DNA of 64,000 bases from Sulfitobacter sp. D7 (GCF_003611275.1 NZ_CP020694.1:124001-188000), one strand, 5' to 3'. Counted from the stretch's first letter, positions 8,643 through 18,692 are shown. The notes: generated from the sequence alone by a model not told the origin. Program-made: numbers and translations.

Positions 8643-11600
8643 CTATGAACGCGGGGCGGTGGCGTCAAGATATGGCAGGGCACGCAGCGCATTTGTCACG
8701 ATATCGTTGGGTACCACCATAAGAGCGGGGCGGGCGGTCCACAGAATGGCGGTCTCGATCCGGCGATCGGGGTAGATTTGGCGCAGCATATGGGCATAGG
8801 CGCCCATCTGGCGCAACAGCCCGTCGGGGCAGGCGTCGGCGGTCTCGGGGACCACGCGGTTGGTCTTGAAATCGACGGCAAGGATATGGTCCTCGGCGAT
8901 CACCAAGCGGTCGATCGTGCCGTGCAGACGCTGATGGCCCAAGCTGCCGGTCACGGGGACTTCGGCAAGGGTCGTCTCGGTGAACAGCGGGGCGAGGGTA
9001 GGGGTGCGCAGAACCACTTCGGCCTCACTTTCGGCGCGGGCAATCATTTCAGGTGGATGCGTGCGGGCCAAGCGGTCCAGAAATACCTGCCGCGCGTCCG
9101 GCCCCATGAGGGGCAGATGCTCCAGCAATTCATGGACCAAAGTGCCGTAGCTCAGCGCGGTATCCATATCAAAGCCGGCCTCACCCGCCAGCGCCTTGGC
9201 ACCGCCAAGATCGGAGGGCGAGAGGGTCTTGTCCTCCCCCCGGGGGGACGGGGCGGAACGGGTGAAAATAGGGTCTAACACGGGCGTTGTGACGATTTTC
9301 TCTGGCGCCTCTACGATGTCGAGCGCATCCCAGTCGCCCTGTTGATAGCGCAGCGTGCCATCATCGCCCAAGGGTTCGGCCCGGAGCCGGGCCAAAGCGG
9401 CAGCGGTGATCTGGTACCAAGAGGATTCATCTTTCGACAATTCCCCCGCCGCCGCCACGATCAGCCATTTTTCGGCCCGCGTCATGGCCACATAAAAAAG
9501 CCGAAGCCGCTCTTGCAGCGCGGCCTCTTTCATCTCGTCCAACCGCGCGCGCATGGGCTGGGGCATGTCATCTGCCGGGGCTTTCCAGACGGGTGTGCCG
9601 TCGACGGTGATGATCTCATCCTTGATCGTCACATCGCGCCGCCCGGTGTCAGGCAGGATCACGATCGGCGCTTCCAGACCCTTTGCCCCATGCACCGTCA
9701 TCACGCGGATCTGGTTCGAAGCACTGTCGATCTGGCGTTTAATCTCCAGATCATCGGTCTGCATCCATTGCAGAAATCCGGTCAGGCTGGGCACCGTGCC
9801 GCGCTCGTAAGAGAGCGCTTGGCTCAGCATCGCATTGATCCCATCCTCGGCCTCTGGCCCCAACCGCGCCAGCAGTTTGCGGCGGCCATCGTGGCGGGTG
9901 AGGATGCGTTCGATCAGGTCGTAGGGGCGCAGGTAATCGACCTGCCCGCGCAGGTCGCGCAGCACAGCGAGGGTGGCGGCGTGGGTCTCGGTCTGGCCGC
10001 GCAGGGCTTGCCAGAGGTGATCCTCTTTGCGGTAATGGGCGAGGGTGAAAAGGTCTTGCTCTGACCAGCCGAACAGCGGTGATTTCAACGCGGTGGCAAG
10101 GGATAGATCGTCGTCCGGTGTGGCGAGGAACGACAGGATCGCCGCCAGATCGCGCACCGCCAGTTCGGCCCCGACCTTGAGCCGGTCCGCCCCGGCGATG
10201 GGCAGTTCCGCCGCTTTGCAAGCGCGGATGATCTCCGAAAACAGGGCCGAGCGGCGCTGCACGAGGATTAGGAAATCCCCCGGTTGGATGCGCCGCCGCG
10301 CCAAGCCGCCCTTGCTGTCGTCGGGCAGGTAATGCGCCTCGGTGGTTAGCTCTTTGATCCGCCGCGCGATGCGTTCGGCCAGTTGCACGGTGTGATGCCG
10401 CGCGCTGCGGCGGTCAACGGGGTCGGTCCAGTCGCCTTCTTCATCGGGGCCTGCTTTCTCAATAAAGGGCCAAAGATCGACACGGCCGGGCAGGCGGTCC
10501 TTAAAGGCCATATGCCCGTCATTTGTGAACCCGGTTTGGATCTCCGGATCGAAAACCCCATCGACTGCCTGCAAAATCGCCGAGGAAGACCGGAAGGAAT
10601 AGGCGAGGCTACGGCGCTGAAAGAACTGCCCCGCTTCGCCGATTTTCTGCTCAAAGGTCGCGCCTTTGCGGTCCAACTCTTCGGGGTCGGCCCCTTGGAA
10701 AGAGTAGATCGACTGCTTTTTGTCGCCCACGACGAAAAGCGTCCGGTCCACCTCATGACGTGCGCCAGCGCCTGAGTAAAATTCATCTGTCAGCCGTTCG
10801 ATCACATCCCATTGCCGGGGCGAGGTGTCCTGCGCTTCGTCAACAAGGATATGGTCGATGCCACCGTCGATGCGAAACAGCACCCAAGCCGCCACCGCCT
10901 TGTCGGTCAACAAAGCGCGGGCTTTGAGGATCAGATCGTCAAAATCGAGCCAGCCGCGTTTTTGTTTCTCATCGGCATAACGCTCAAGGAAACGGGCCGC
11001 GAACCGGTGCAGCACATAGGACTTGCGCGCCGCCTTTAAGGCCAGCCGTGCTTCGCGGGCGTCTTCTACGCGCTGCATCAACTGCTCAAGCTGCGGCATC
11101 TGTTCGGCGATGATCTTTTGCGTCGGTTTGGTTGGAAAACTGCCGATTTTCGCGGTAAATGGCGCCTTGGCGCCGCTGCCGGTCAAAAGGGTATTTTCAA
11201 GCTGGGGCAGGGCAGAAAGATCGTAGCGGTCAATCTCTTGCAGCGCCGCGCCAGCCTTGCCGTCATTTCCGCCTTTGGCCAGCAGATGCGGGATGATCTC
11301 GGCCATCATCGCCGCTTCGCTGCCAAGAAAGACCGACGCCGCGATTTTCTCTTCGGTCAGGTCTTCGGGCTGGGCGAAAAGCGTTAGGATCTCGGCCCAT
11401 GACCGGGGGTCGGTGAAAGCATCGCGCTGGCCCACGATGCTGCGGGTAAGGCTGGCGAAATCTTCGCCGGTGTAATGCCGCGCAATGTCGGCCACCAGCG
11501 GGGCGTCTTCGCTCTCGGCCATCTCATCGACGATCTCGGCCCGCAGCAGATCGGCGGCGCGGTCTTCGATCTCGGTGAATTGCGGGCTGACCTGCGCCTC

Positions 11601-12014
11601 CAACGGGAAGCGGCGCAGAAGGGCCGCGCAGAAAGAGTGGATGGTTTGGATTTTCAGCCCGCCCGGTGTCTCAATCGCGCGGGCGAAAAGGGTGCGGGCA
11701 TTGCGCAGTTGCTCGGGCGTCAACTCTCCCTGCACGCCGAGATCGGCCAAAGCGCTGCGCAGAGTCTCATCTTTCAGCATCGCCCATTCGCCCAAACGTT
11801 TGAACAGACGGTTTTGCATCTCTGACGCGGCGGCCTTGGTATAGGTCAGGCAAAGGATGTGCTGCGGCTCCACATCGTCCAGCAACAACCGCGCCACGCG
11901 GTCGGTCAGCACGCGGGTCTTGCCAGAGCCTGCGTTGGCGGTGAGCCAAGTGGAGGCATCGGGCCGCGCCGCTTCGATCTGGGCGCGGGTGGCATCGTCA
12001 AAATCGCGCATCAT
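8643..12014 (-). CDS. addA: Double-strand break repair helicase-nuclease AddA
   Basis: Subunit of the AddAB recombination complex, the alphaproteobacterial counterpart of RecBCD. From the ATG at 12014 (overlapping the addB stop as ATGATG) it is 1123 residues. Walker A ANAGSGKT is at 26-33, the UvrD-type motif ILVDEAQDTSPRQW and QKKQSIYSFQGAD follow, then VMTVHGAKGLEAP and FYVAMTRAE helicase motifs. The C-terminal nuclease domain has the DFKTNR active-site strand with a following QMGAYAHML helix. It repairs broken DNA ends by resection and RecA loading. Order addB-addA-trxA is conserved in the group. Confidence 0.96.
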   Translation of the reverse strand: MMRDFDDATRAQIEAARPDASTWLTANAGSGKTRVLTDRVARLLLDDVEPQHILCLTYTKAAASEMQNRLFKRLGEWAMLKDETLRSALADLGVQGELTPEQLRNARTLFARAIETPGGLKIQTIHSFCAALLRRFPLEAQVSPQFTEIEDRAADLLRAEIVDEMAESEDAPLVADIARHYTGEDFASLTRSIVGQRDAFTDPRSWAEILTLFAQPEDLTEEKIAASVFLGSEAAMMAEIIPHLLAKGGNDGKAGAALQEIDRYDLSALPQLENTLLTGSGAKAPFTAKIGSFPTKPTQKIIAEQMPQLEQLMQRVEDAREARLALKAARKSYVLHRFAARFLERYADEKQKRGWLDFDDLILKARALLTDKAVAAWVLFRIDGGIDHILVDEAQDTSPRQWDVIERLTDEFYSGAGARHEVDRTLFVVGDKKQSIYSFQGADPEELDRKGATFEQKIGEAGQFFQRRSLAYSFRSSSAILQAVDGVFDPEIQTGFTNDGHMAFKDRLPGRVDLWPFIEKAGPDEEGDWTDPVDRRSARHHTVQLAERIARRIKELTTEAHYLPDDSKGGLARRRIQPGDFLILVQRRSALFSEIIRACKAAELPIAGADRLKVGAELAVRDLAAILSFLATPDDDLSLATALKSPLFGWSEQDLFTLAHYRKEDHLWQALRGQTETHAATLAVLRDLRGQVDYLRPYDLIERILTRHDGRRKLLARLGPEAEDGINAMLSQALSYERGTVPSLTGFLQWMQTDDLEIKRQIDSASNQIRVMTVHGAKGLEAPIVILPDTGRRDVTIKDEIITVDGTPVWKAPADDMPQPMRARLDEMKEAALQERLRLFYVAMTRAEKWLIVAAAGELSKDESSWYQITAAALARLRAEPLGDDGTLRYQQGDWDALDIVEAPEKIVTTPVLDPIFTRSAPSPRGEDKTLSPSDLGGAKALAGEAGFDMDTALSYGTLVHELLEHLPLMGPDARQVFLDRLARTHPPEMIARAESEAEVVLRTPTLAPLFTETTLAEVPVTGSLGHQRLHGTIDRLVIAEDHILAVDFKTNRVVPETADACPDGLLRQMGAYAHMLRQIYPDRRIETAILWTARPALMVVPNDIVTNALRALPYLDATAPRS

Positions 12015-14968
12015 TCCAAATCCTCTGGACGGACAGAGCTGGTGCCGTCCCATTCGCCGAAACGGGCCAGTTGGTCATAATTTCCCGCAAAGGCATCGCT
12101 TTGCACCATGCGGCGCGCGGTGAAACCCTGCCCCTCATCAAGGTAGCGTGAGAGTAGCGCATGCAGCCCGGCGAGCACCTCTTGAGGGTTCTCTTCTTCC
12201 AGCGGGGCAGGGACTTCGACGGGTTTCGACCCGAGCCCGATAAAGGCGGCATGGGCCACATGGGCCACGCCCACCTCGGGGAAACCGCCACGCTCGACCA
12301 TCGCCGCTTCGATCAGCAGTTGTTTGTCGAACAGCCGCTGTTCCTTTTTGCCCGGCGGCGTCCCGGTCTTGTAGTCATAGAGCAGCACATCACCATCATC
12401 GGTCTGGTCGATCCGGTCCGCAAAGCCGCTGAGGGTAAAGCCGAGGTCGGCAAAGGTGTAGCTGCCGCGCGCGCCCTGCTCAAAAGCGACGGGGCTGGAA
12501 AATCCAGCGCGTTGGCTTTCACGGGCGATGAACCAATCCGCGATCCGGTCGATCCGCGCCAGCCACATAGCGCGAGCGGCGGGCCATGGGGCTTCCTCCT
12601 CCAGCACTTCGGCGGCCACTTGCATCAGCGTGTCACGGGTCAGCCGCGCGGGGTCGCGGGCCACCAGCTTCACGAAATCCTCCATGATGCGGTGCAAAAC
12701 GATGCCCCGCACCGGCGCGTCGGGAGATTGCACCAGCGGGTTGATCGGACGCAATTTCAGGCTGTGCTTGGCGTAGACGGCATAGGGATCACGGATCAGC
12801 GTCTTGATCTCGGTCACCGACAGTTTGCGCGGCCGCGCGGCACGGGGCGGGCGCGGCGAGGGGCGCGGCGCGGGGGCCGTACGCTTCACCGCCTCAAGGC
12901 CGCGCACCTGATCCAGCCAATAGCCGCCGCGTTGTTGCATCGCCTTCCACGCCTCCGGCCCGCCGATATCGCCCAAGCCGCCCAGCAGGTTGCCCAACCG
13001 GTTCAGCCAGCGCGAGGGCACCATCTCTGCCTCATCCGACCGGATCGCGCGGGTGATCCAAACCTCGGGGCTGGCGATGGCCTGTTGGTAGTCATGCGCC
13101 GACAGGCCGATGCGCCGTTCGGGCAACAGCAGCCCGGCCTTTTCGCGCATCTGACGGTTGAGCCAAGGATCGGGCGGCGGCGCTTCGGGCCAAGTGCCTT
13201 CGTTCAGACCGCCGAGGATGACCAACTCGGCCCCCTGCACCCGCGCCTCCATCGTGCCCCAGATCATGATGTCGGGATGCGGGGTATCGGCCTCGCGCAC
13301 CTCTTCTTGGGACAAAAGTGCGCCAAGCAGGTCGGCATAATCGGCGGCATTCATCGCGCCGCCATGGGCGGCGTGCTCCGTCAGGTTGGCCATCACCGCC
13401 GCAGCCGCGATGCCCGCACCCTGCTGCCAGAGCAGGTGATCGGGGTCGGCGGGTTGCCCGGCGGCGATCCTTTCGGCCAGCGCCAAATGCGCGGCGACGC
13501 AATCGGGCAGGGGCCGCTCTCCGGGGGTGTCGTGGCCGGGGAAAACCTCGCCCAGCCAAGCGACCCAATCGCGGAAACCGCTGGGGTCTTCCATCCGCTT
13601 CGCGGCCCGCTCTGCAATCTCGGTCAAGCTCTCGGCATCGGGATAGGGCAACCCGTGACGGCGGATCTCGGCCTCCAACCGCTGGGTATAGAGCTGGTGA
13701 AAGTTCCGCCCCGCACCGCTGTGTGTCAGCGGGTGTTTCAATAGGGTCAGCAGCGCCTCGGCATCCAGTTTCCGGACGAACAGCGCCGCCACATGGCGCA
13801 AGAACCGCCCCGGCGGAGAGAGTTGCAGCGGCATCCCGGCGCTGTCGTCGGGCAGGATGTTCCACCGATCAAGCGCCGCCGTGACCTGCCGGGTAAGCAT
13901 CCGGTCGGGCGTGATCAACGCGGCTTTCACCCTGTCTTCGGCAGCTTGGCGCAGACGCAGCGCGATGGCCAAAGCCTCGACCCGCGGCGTGGGCGCTTCG
14001 ATCAGAGTGATGTTGGCGGTGGCACCTTGCAGGTCTTCCAGTTTTGGCCCTTCGTTCAGCCAAGCATGGGTGACCGGCGCGGGCCGGAGCGAGAGCGACA
14101 GCAGCTTGTTGCGGGCCGTCGAAACCGGGGGCATCTCGCACCAAGGCGCGACCGCGCCGCGCGCAACGCCGAGCATGTTCATCAGCTTGCGAAACCGGTA
14201 TTGCGGATGATCCTCGGCCAACAGCGCCTGATCCAATTCATTCCAAACGGCGGTTGGCATCTCGAAATCGAAACCCGGCAGGATGATCGCCCCTTGCGGC
14301 AGGCGGGCCACGGCCTCCATCAGCAGCGCGGTGGTCCCGCGCGACCCGGTAGAGCCGGCAAGGATCACCGGGTGCTGCGGTGGATTGTCCTGCCAGCGGG
14401 CGATGATCCGGGCGACGAGTTGACGCCGCCGCGCTTCGGCATCCGGGCGGGTGGTGGTCTGACCTAGATAGTCATGGGCGATGGCTAGGAACCGCTGCGC
14501 GCGCTCCCAATGGGCCGAGAGATGGCCAACGTCCAGCCCGGCCACCGTCTCGGGCGAAACCCCTTCGCCCTGCATTTCGTCGATCAGGCCCGCAAGACTG
14601 TCCGACAGCGCATAAAGCGACGCGCGCGGCGCGAGATCCGGCGCGGCATCCAGCAGGCGCGACACCAGTTGAATGAGTTCCAGCCGCCGTTGCAGCGGTG
14701 GCGTTGGGGCAGGCAGCGCAATGCCGGGGCCCAAGGCATCAAGGTCCGTAATCAGCCGAATGCGGGGCAGAAACCCCGCCGGCCCTGCGTCGAAATCATG
14801 GCGCAACCGGCGTGCCATTCGGTTGGTGTTGACCAGCAGTTCAACGCGGGCCATCGCCTCGGGGGGGCCATTCTCCAACCGGTCACAAAGCCCGCGCACC
14901 AACCCGCGTGGAAAGTCGACACCGGGGGCGAGGCCAAAGACTCGGGGGCTGTCTTGCGGTTCAAACAT
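12011..14968 (-). CDS. addB: Double-strand break repair protein AddB
   Basis: Partner of AddA, 985 residues from the ATG at 14968, which overlaps the preceding nucleotidyltransferase stop by 8 nt; residues encoded further upstream belong to that gene in another frame. AddB is an inactive helicase-like subunit with a nuclease domain at the C-terminus: the LLYDYKTGTPPGKK segment holds the D...DxK metal site, followed by KQLLIEAAM. The central ILGGLNEGTWPE and RRIGLSAHDYQQ segments are typical of the alphaproteobacterial family. It contributes Chi recognition and the second strand cut in characterised complexes. Confidence 0.94.
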   Translation of the reverse strand: MFEPQDSPRVFGLAPGVDFPRGLVRGLCDRLENGPPEAMARVELLVNTNRMARRLRHDFDAGPAGFLPRIRLITDLDALGPGIALPAPTPPLQRRLELIQLVSRLLDAAPDLAPRASLYALSDSLAGLIDEMQGEGVSPETVAGLDVGHLSAHWERAQRFLAIAHDYLGQTTTRPDAEARRRQLVARIIARWQDNPPQHPVILAGSTGSRGTTALLMEAVARLPQGAIILPGFDFEMPTAVWNELDQALLAEDHPQYRFRKLMNMLGVARGAVAPWCEMPPVSTARNKLLSLSLRPAPVTHAWLNEGPKLEDLQGATANITLIEAPTPRVEALAIALRLRQAAEDRVKAALITPDRMLTRQVTAALDRWNILPDDSAGMPLQLSPPGRFLRHVAALFVRKLDAEALLTLLKHPLTHSGAGRNFHQLYTQRLEAEIRRHGLPYPDAESLTEIAERAAKRMEDPSGFRDWVAWLGEVFPGHDTPGERPLPDCVAAHLALAERIAAGQPADPDHLLWQQGAGIAAAAVMANLTEHAAHGGAMNAADYADLLGALLSQEEVREADTPHPDIMIWGTMEARVQGAELVILGGLNEGTWPEAPPPDPWLNRQMREKAGLLLPERRIGLSAHDYQQAIASPEVWITRAIRSDEAEMVPSRWLNRLGNLLGGLGDIGGPEAWKAMQQRGGYWLDQVRGLEAVKRTAPAPRPSPRPPRAARPRKLSVTEIKTLIRDPYAVYAKHSLKLRPINPLVQSPDAPVRGIVLHRIMEDFVKLVARDPARLTRDTLMQVAAEVLEEEAPWPAARAMWLARIDRIADWFIARESQRAGFSSPVAFEQGARGSYTFADLGFTLSGFADRIDQTDDGDVLLYDYKTGTPPGKKEQRLFDKQLLIEAAMVERGGFPEVGVAHVAHAAFIGLGSKPVEVPAPLEEENPQEVLAGLHALLSRYLDEGQGFTARRMVQSDAFAGNYDQLARFGEWDGTSSVRPEDLE

Positions 14969-15653
14969 CGGCGCCCGCCAAAAGGCTTTCGGCAAGGGGA
15001 ATGCCGCCGGGATGGCCCACATCGCACCAACGCCCAGTATAGGGCAGGCCAAACAACGTCTCGCGCTGAAGCATCATATCCCACAATAGGTTGAGCGAGA
15101 ATTTCTCGGCTTCGATATCGGCCAGCAGATCGGTTTTGATGATCTGTATCCCGCCATAGACCTGCCCCGGCCCGCGTTGCAGGCGGCCATCCGGGGCGCG
15201 GGTAAAGTCGCCCGTGCCGCCATGGCCAAGGGTGTTTTCCAGCGGCACGGTCATCAATAGCGCTTCCATCCGCGCCGGATCCCACGCTGCTTGCAGCAAC
15301 GCGAGCGGGTTCGGCCCGGCCCAAAGTGCGTCACTGTTCATGGTGAAAACCGGCCCCGCGCCCAGCAACGGCAGGGCATTGCGCAGCCCGCCGCCGGTGT
15401 CGAGGATCTCAGGCGTCTCGATCACGGTCTTAACATCCTGCGCCCGCAGATGGGCATCAAGCTGGTCGGGCAGATAGTGCAGGTTCGCCACGATCCGGGC
15501 GGGGGATATCCCGCGGGCGAGGTCCAGCGCATGGTCGATCAAGGGGCGACCTGCGACCGGCACCATGGGCTTGGGCTGGGTCTGGGTGAGATGTTTCATA
15601 CGCGTGCCGAACCCGGCCGCGAACATCATGATGGCGTCGGGATAGTCGCGCAT
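14961..15653 (-). CDS. murU: Nucleotidyltransferase, MurNAc-1-phosphate uridylyltransferase (MurU) type
   Basis: 230 residues with the sugar-nucleotidyltransferase signature AAGFGTRMKHLT (12-23) followed by KPMVPVAGRPLIDH, and the FTMNSDALW metal-binding strand. With the adjacent kinase it matches the AmgK/MurU pair, which recycles cell-wall MurNAc to UDP-MurNAc in pseudomonads. It is embedded between the kinase (28-nt overlap) and addB (8-nt overlap), so all are one transcription unit. The exact sugar specificity is inferred from pairing and is not proved; a later in-frame ATG (15629 region) is an alternative start. Confidence 0.8.
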   Translation of the reverse strand: MRDYPDAIMMFAAGFGTRMKHLTQTQPKPMVPVAGRPLIDHALDLARGISPARIVANLHYLPDQLDAHLRAQDVKTVIETPEILDTGGGLRNALPLLGAGPVFTMNSDALWAGPNPLALLQAAWDPARMEALLMTVPLENTLGHGGTGDFTRAPDGRLQRGPGQVYGGIQIIKTDLLADIEAEKFSLNLLWDMMLQRETLFGLPYTGRWCDVGHPGGIPLAESLLAGADV

Positions 15654-16639
15654 TGGCTTTTTAGATGCTCCAATAATTCGGGGGTCGGAGGGGGCAGCAC
15701 GCCCGCGATAGAATCCGCCACCGCGGCAAGCGCGGGATGACGCAGGTTATGTTGCAGATGCTGCCACACACGGGGGATCAGATCGACGTAATGCGGTTTG
15801 CCATCGCGTAGGCAAAGGCGCGCAAAGATGCCCAGAATGCGCAGATTGCGCTGGGCACCAAGCAGCGCATAGGCGCGGCGAAAGGGGGCGGCTTCTTGTT
15901 CGGTCTGGGCAAGGTAATAGTCGATGATCTGTGCCTCCACCGCGCGGGGAACATCACGGCGGGCGTCTTGCAGGATTGAGACCAGATCATAGGCCGGATG
16001 GCCCAGCAGCGCGTCCTGGAAATCCAGCAACCCGACGCGCGCGGCACCTTCGCGCTGCGGCAGCCAAAGCAGATTTTCGGCGTGATAGTCGCGCAGGATC
16101 ACGACCTTGGGGGCGTCATCCAGCGCAGCGACGAGGGGGCGGAAAGCCTGCGCAAAAGCGGCGCTTGCCACTTGCCTACCCACGGGTGCGTAAAAGTCAA
16201 ATGCGGGGGCTGCCATATCGGTCAGCCAATCGGCATCGCAAAGCGGCAGTTCCGGCAAAGGGGCGCTGTGAAGTTTGACCAATACGTCTGCGGCGGCGCG
16301 GTAAAGCGGAAGTTCCCAAGCGGGATCGGCCGCCATCAGCCGGGCGAAAAGATCATCGCCAAGGTCTTCGATCAGCAGCAGCCCGTGGTCGCTGTCCTTG
16401 TGGTAAATCTGTGGCGCGCTGAGGCCGCAGGCCGTCAGATGCGCCGCGACATCAAGGAAGGGGCGCACGTCTTCGCCGCGTTCGGCTGGGGCATCCATCA
16501 AGATGGCCCTATCCCCATTCGCTTTGCGCAGCCGGTCATACCGCCGGTTGGAGGCGTCGCCCGCCAGCAGCTTTCGGGTGCCCCCGGCCCAGCCAGACGT
16601 TTGCAAAAAACCTTCGATCAATGCGGCGCGTTCGGTCAT
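15626..16639 (-). CDS. amgK: Sugar kinase of the aminoglycoside phosphotransferase fold, AmgK type
   Basis: 337 residues starting at the ATG at 16639 that overlaps the tsaE stop (ATGA). The protein-kinase-like APH fold is shown by LAGDASNRRYDRLR near the N-terminus, LLIEDLGDDLFARL, the catalytic loop VILRDYHAENLLW and the metal-binding LLDFQDALLGHPAYDL. AmgK phosphorylates MurNAc/GlcNAc at C1, giving the substrate of MurU. Placement between tsaE and murU is the standard alphaproteobacterial order. Cell-wall recycling is the likely role. Confidence 0.82.
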   Translation of the reverse strand: MTERAALIEGFLQTSGWAGGTRKLLAGDASNRRYDRLRKANGDRAILMDAPAERGEDVRPFLDVAAHLTACGLSAPQIYHKDSDHGLLLIEDLGDDLFARLMAADPAWELPLYRAAADVLVKLHSAPLPELPLCDADWLTDMAAPAFDFYAPVGRQVASAAFAQAFRPLVAALDDAPKVVILRDYHAENLLWLPQREGAARVGLLDFQDALLGHPAYDLVSILQDARRDVPRAVEAQIIDYYLAQTEQEAAPFRRAYALLGAQRNLRILGIFARLCLRDGKPHYVDLIPRVWQHLQHNLRHPALAAVADSIAGVLPPPTPELLEHLKSQCATIPTPS

Positions 16640-17109
16640 GTGCGCCACTCTGTCAACTTGGCGGCCCAACCGCTGCCGGACCATTCGGCTGTCAGCGCGC
16701 GGCTGTCTTCATGGGCCCCGGGGGAAAGGCTGATCCGTAATGCCCCGGCGGGGGCGAGCGGGCCCAGACGATCCGGCCATTCCACCAGACAGATCGCGTC
16801 ATGAAAAGCGTCGATCAGCCCCAGCTCCTCAGTCTCATGGGTGGAGGTCAGACGGTAGAGATCGGCATGCCAGATCGCGCCGCTTGCCCCCTCATATGTT
16901 TGTACCAATGTGAAGGTGGGCGAGGGGATGTCCTCGGGGTAGTCGAGCAGTTCGGTGATCAGGGCGCGGGCGAAATGGGTCTTGCCCGCACCGACATCGC
17001 CGCTGAGCAATATGACATCGCCGGGTGACAGGCGGCGGGCCAATTGCTGGGCGCGCCGGGCGGTGTCATCGGGGCCGCTGAGCAGGAGGGAAAGGGTATC
17101 GTCGAACAT
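16636..17109 (-). CDS. tsaE: tRNA threonylcarbamoyladenosine biosynthesis ATPase TsaE
   Basis: 157 residues, P-loop GDVGAGKTHFARAL, the SPTFTLVQTYEG switch and IWHADLYRLT, with the CLVEWPDRLG C-terminal motif. TsaE is needed with TsaB and TsaD (encoded at 27968-29071) for t6A37 formation in tRNAs decoding ANN codons. It begins the tsaE-amgK-murU-addB-addA chain, each gene overlapping the next. Confidence 0.95.
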   Translation of the reverse strand: MFDDTLSLLLSGPDDTARRAQQLARRLSPGDVILLSGDVGAGKTHFARALITELLDYPEDIPSPTFTLVQTYEGASGAIWHADLYRLTSTHETEELGLIDAFHDAICLVEWPDRLGPLAPAGALRISLSPGAHEDSRALTAEWSGSGWAAKLTEWRT

Positions 17110-17165
17110 GCCCCATGCTTAGCGTGCCGACACGCAGCCGCAAGATTAAAGCGGCGGGGAATGCC

Positions 17166-18692
17166 CTAGTTGGAGGGTTGTCGCCGGTCGCATGCCGAAG
17201 GCATGGCGCTGCGGTCCGGGCGGGCTGTTCCAACTGGGGTCGGGCGAAAGCGCAAAAGCGTCGCGCCGGAAGCGATGGCCGAAATCTCACAAGTGAGGGC
17301 CGCGCCGTGGAGCGGAGCGATGGGCATGTTCCAGCCCGCGCGGTCCCCTCTGCCCATGACAAACTCGGCCACGTCGGGCCAAAGCGGATTGGCTGCCGAC
17401 ATCTTTTGCCAGACGCGGATCGCGTCATTGATTGTAATCTCGGCAAAGCTTTTGTCGGGGTCTTGTTTCCATTGGTCGCGATAGGCGGCGTTGCAAAAGG
17501 TCAGCACGCCGGAGGCGGAGAAGACGGCGAAGCCATCTTCGAGCTTGTCCAGCAGGCTTTGGCTTTGCTCAAGCTCAGCGCGGAAATTGCGGGTCAGGGT
17601 GACTTCGGCGGTGATGTCTTCGATCAAGAATGCCGTGGCCCCGTCGGGGTGGGGCCGGCCACGGATACTGTAGGTTTGACCGTTCTCAAGCGACCATGTC
17701 TCTTGATAGCGCCCATCGGTTGCGGCGGCGATCACCTCGGCAATCTCCTGACGCCAATTCTTGTAGTTTTTTGGTTCCGGCATGCGGCGGCTTTCGCGCA
17801 GCTGATCGAAAAAGGACACCATCGTCGGTCGGGCGCTGAGAAAAGGGGCGGGCAGGGCGGTCAGGTCAACCAGGGCAGGGTTGAACAGGGCCAACTGCCC
17901 GTTGCGGTCAAAAATCGCCAGTCCGATGGACAGATGCGCAAAGGTCTTGGCAAGGGTTTGAACGAAGTTGCGCTGCGCCTCTTCGGCGGCGACCACGGCG
18001 TTGATGCAGGTGGCGTGGTAGACCTGCACATTGTCCTCTGTCGTGGTGGTCAGCGCGTACCAATCGGGTTTGTCCCCGTCGCCGCAGCGCAGGCATACGC
18101 GGTTGGGATGTTCGGGCGAGGGCGTGCTGAACAATGCGGCGCCGCCGCATTCAGGATCGGCCGGAGCCTTGCGTTTCAGGGCCCCGTAGGCCCGGTTGTG
18201 CCAGATGATGCGGCCTGCGGCATTGGTCTGCCATGCAGGGTTGGGGCTGGTTTCGCTGGCCCGGCGCAGCGCGGCGAGTTTTTGGAACGTCTCTTGCGTG
18301 ATCTCTTCGGCCGCGCGGGTCTGAGGCAGGTGCAGCCAACATAGCGCGTCCCGCCATGTGATGCGAAGTTCCGAGGGGCTGTCGCCATCTTCTGCCGTGA
18401 GGGTCAGTTTGCCGGTGGCCCCGTGCCGGGCCGTGCGGGGGAATTCAGGAAACCGCGACAGCAGCGCTTCGCGGATGTCCTCCCACTGGTGGTGGCCGGG
18501 GGCGAGGGCAAAGCGGGTTAGTGCGCTGTCGGAGCCGTGGATCAACTCGCCGTCTTCGAAAAGCAGGCTCATATCGTCGATGCCGGGCGGTGCCGCAGCG
18601 GGGCGGCCCGCGTTTGTGCTAAGCCACCAAAGGGCGGCCAGAGCGGTGGCGAAAGCGGCAGCAAGCACGATGATAACGTCTGGCAATGCCAT
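17166..18692 (-). CDS. divL: PAS-domain signalling protein, DivL homologue lacking a kinase domain
   Basis: 508 residues with one N-terminal membrane helix (about 4-24), a charged linker and at least three PAS/PAS-like domains (about 145-205, 255-330 and 390-450; e.g. GLAIFDRNGQLALFNPALV and GFAVFSASGVLTFCNAAY). No histidine-kinase dimerisation or ATPase domain follows; the protein ends about 60 residues after the last PAS. In Caulobacter divL lies immediately upstream of tsaE, and Rhodobacter DivL is likewise a PAS protein without kinase domain that controls CckA-ChpT-CtrA and gene transfer agent output. Position and domain make-up support that identity here. 56 nt separate it from tsaE. Confidence 0.72.
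   Translation of the reverse strand: MALPDVIIVLAAAFATALAALWWLSTNAGRPAAAPPGIDDMSLLFEDGELIHGSDSALTRFALAPGHHQWEDIREALLSRFPEFPRTARHGATGKLTLTAEDGDSPSELRITWRDALCWLHLPQTRAAEEITQETFQKLAALRRASETSPNPAWQTNAAGRIIWHNRAYGALKRKAPADPECGGAALFSTPSPEHPNRVCLRCGDGDKPDWYALTTTTEDNVQVYHATCINAVVAAEEAQRNFVQTLAKTFAHLSIGLAIFDRNGQLALFNPALVDLTALPAPFLSARPTMVSFFDQLRESRRMPEPKNYKNWRQEIAEVIAAATDGRYQETWSLENGQTYSIRGRPHPDGATAFLIEDITAEVTLTRNFRAELEQSQSLLDKLEDGFAVFSASGVLTFCNAAYRDQWKQDPDKSFAEITINDAIRVWQKMSAANPLWPDVAEFVMGRGDRAGWNMPIAPLHGAALTCEISAIASGATLLRFRPTPVGTARPDRSAMPSACDRRQPSN

Noticed and set aside
9342..10064. Long plus-strand frames antisense to addA and addB (also 12161-13744)
   Set aside because: They are out-of-phase readings of the high-GC addAB genes, with histidine/arginine-rich composition and no ribosome site or family motif.
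17115..18344. 409-codon plus-strand frame opposite divL
   Set aside because: It mirrors the PAS gene, has no start context, and its codon pattern follows the wrong strand.
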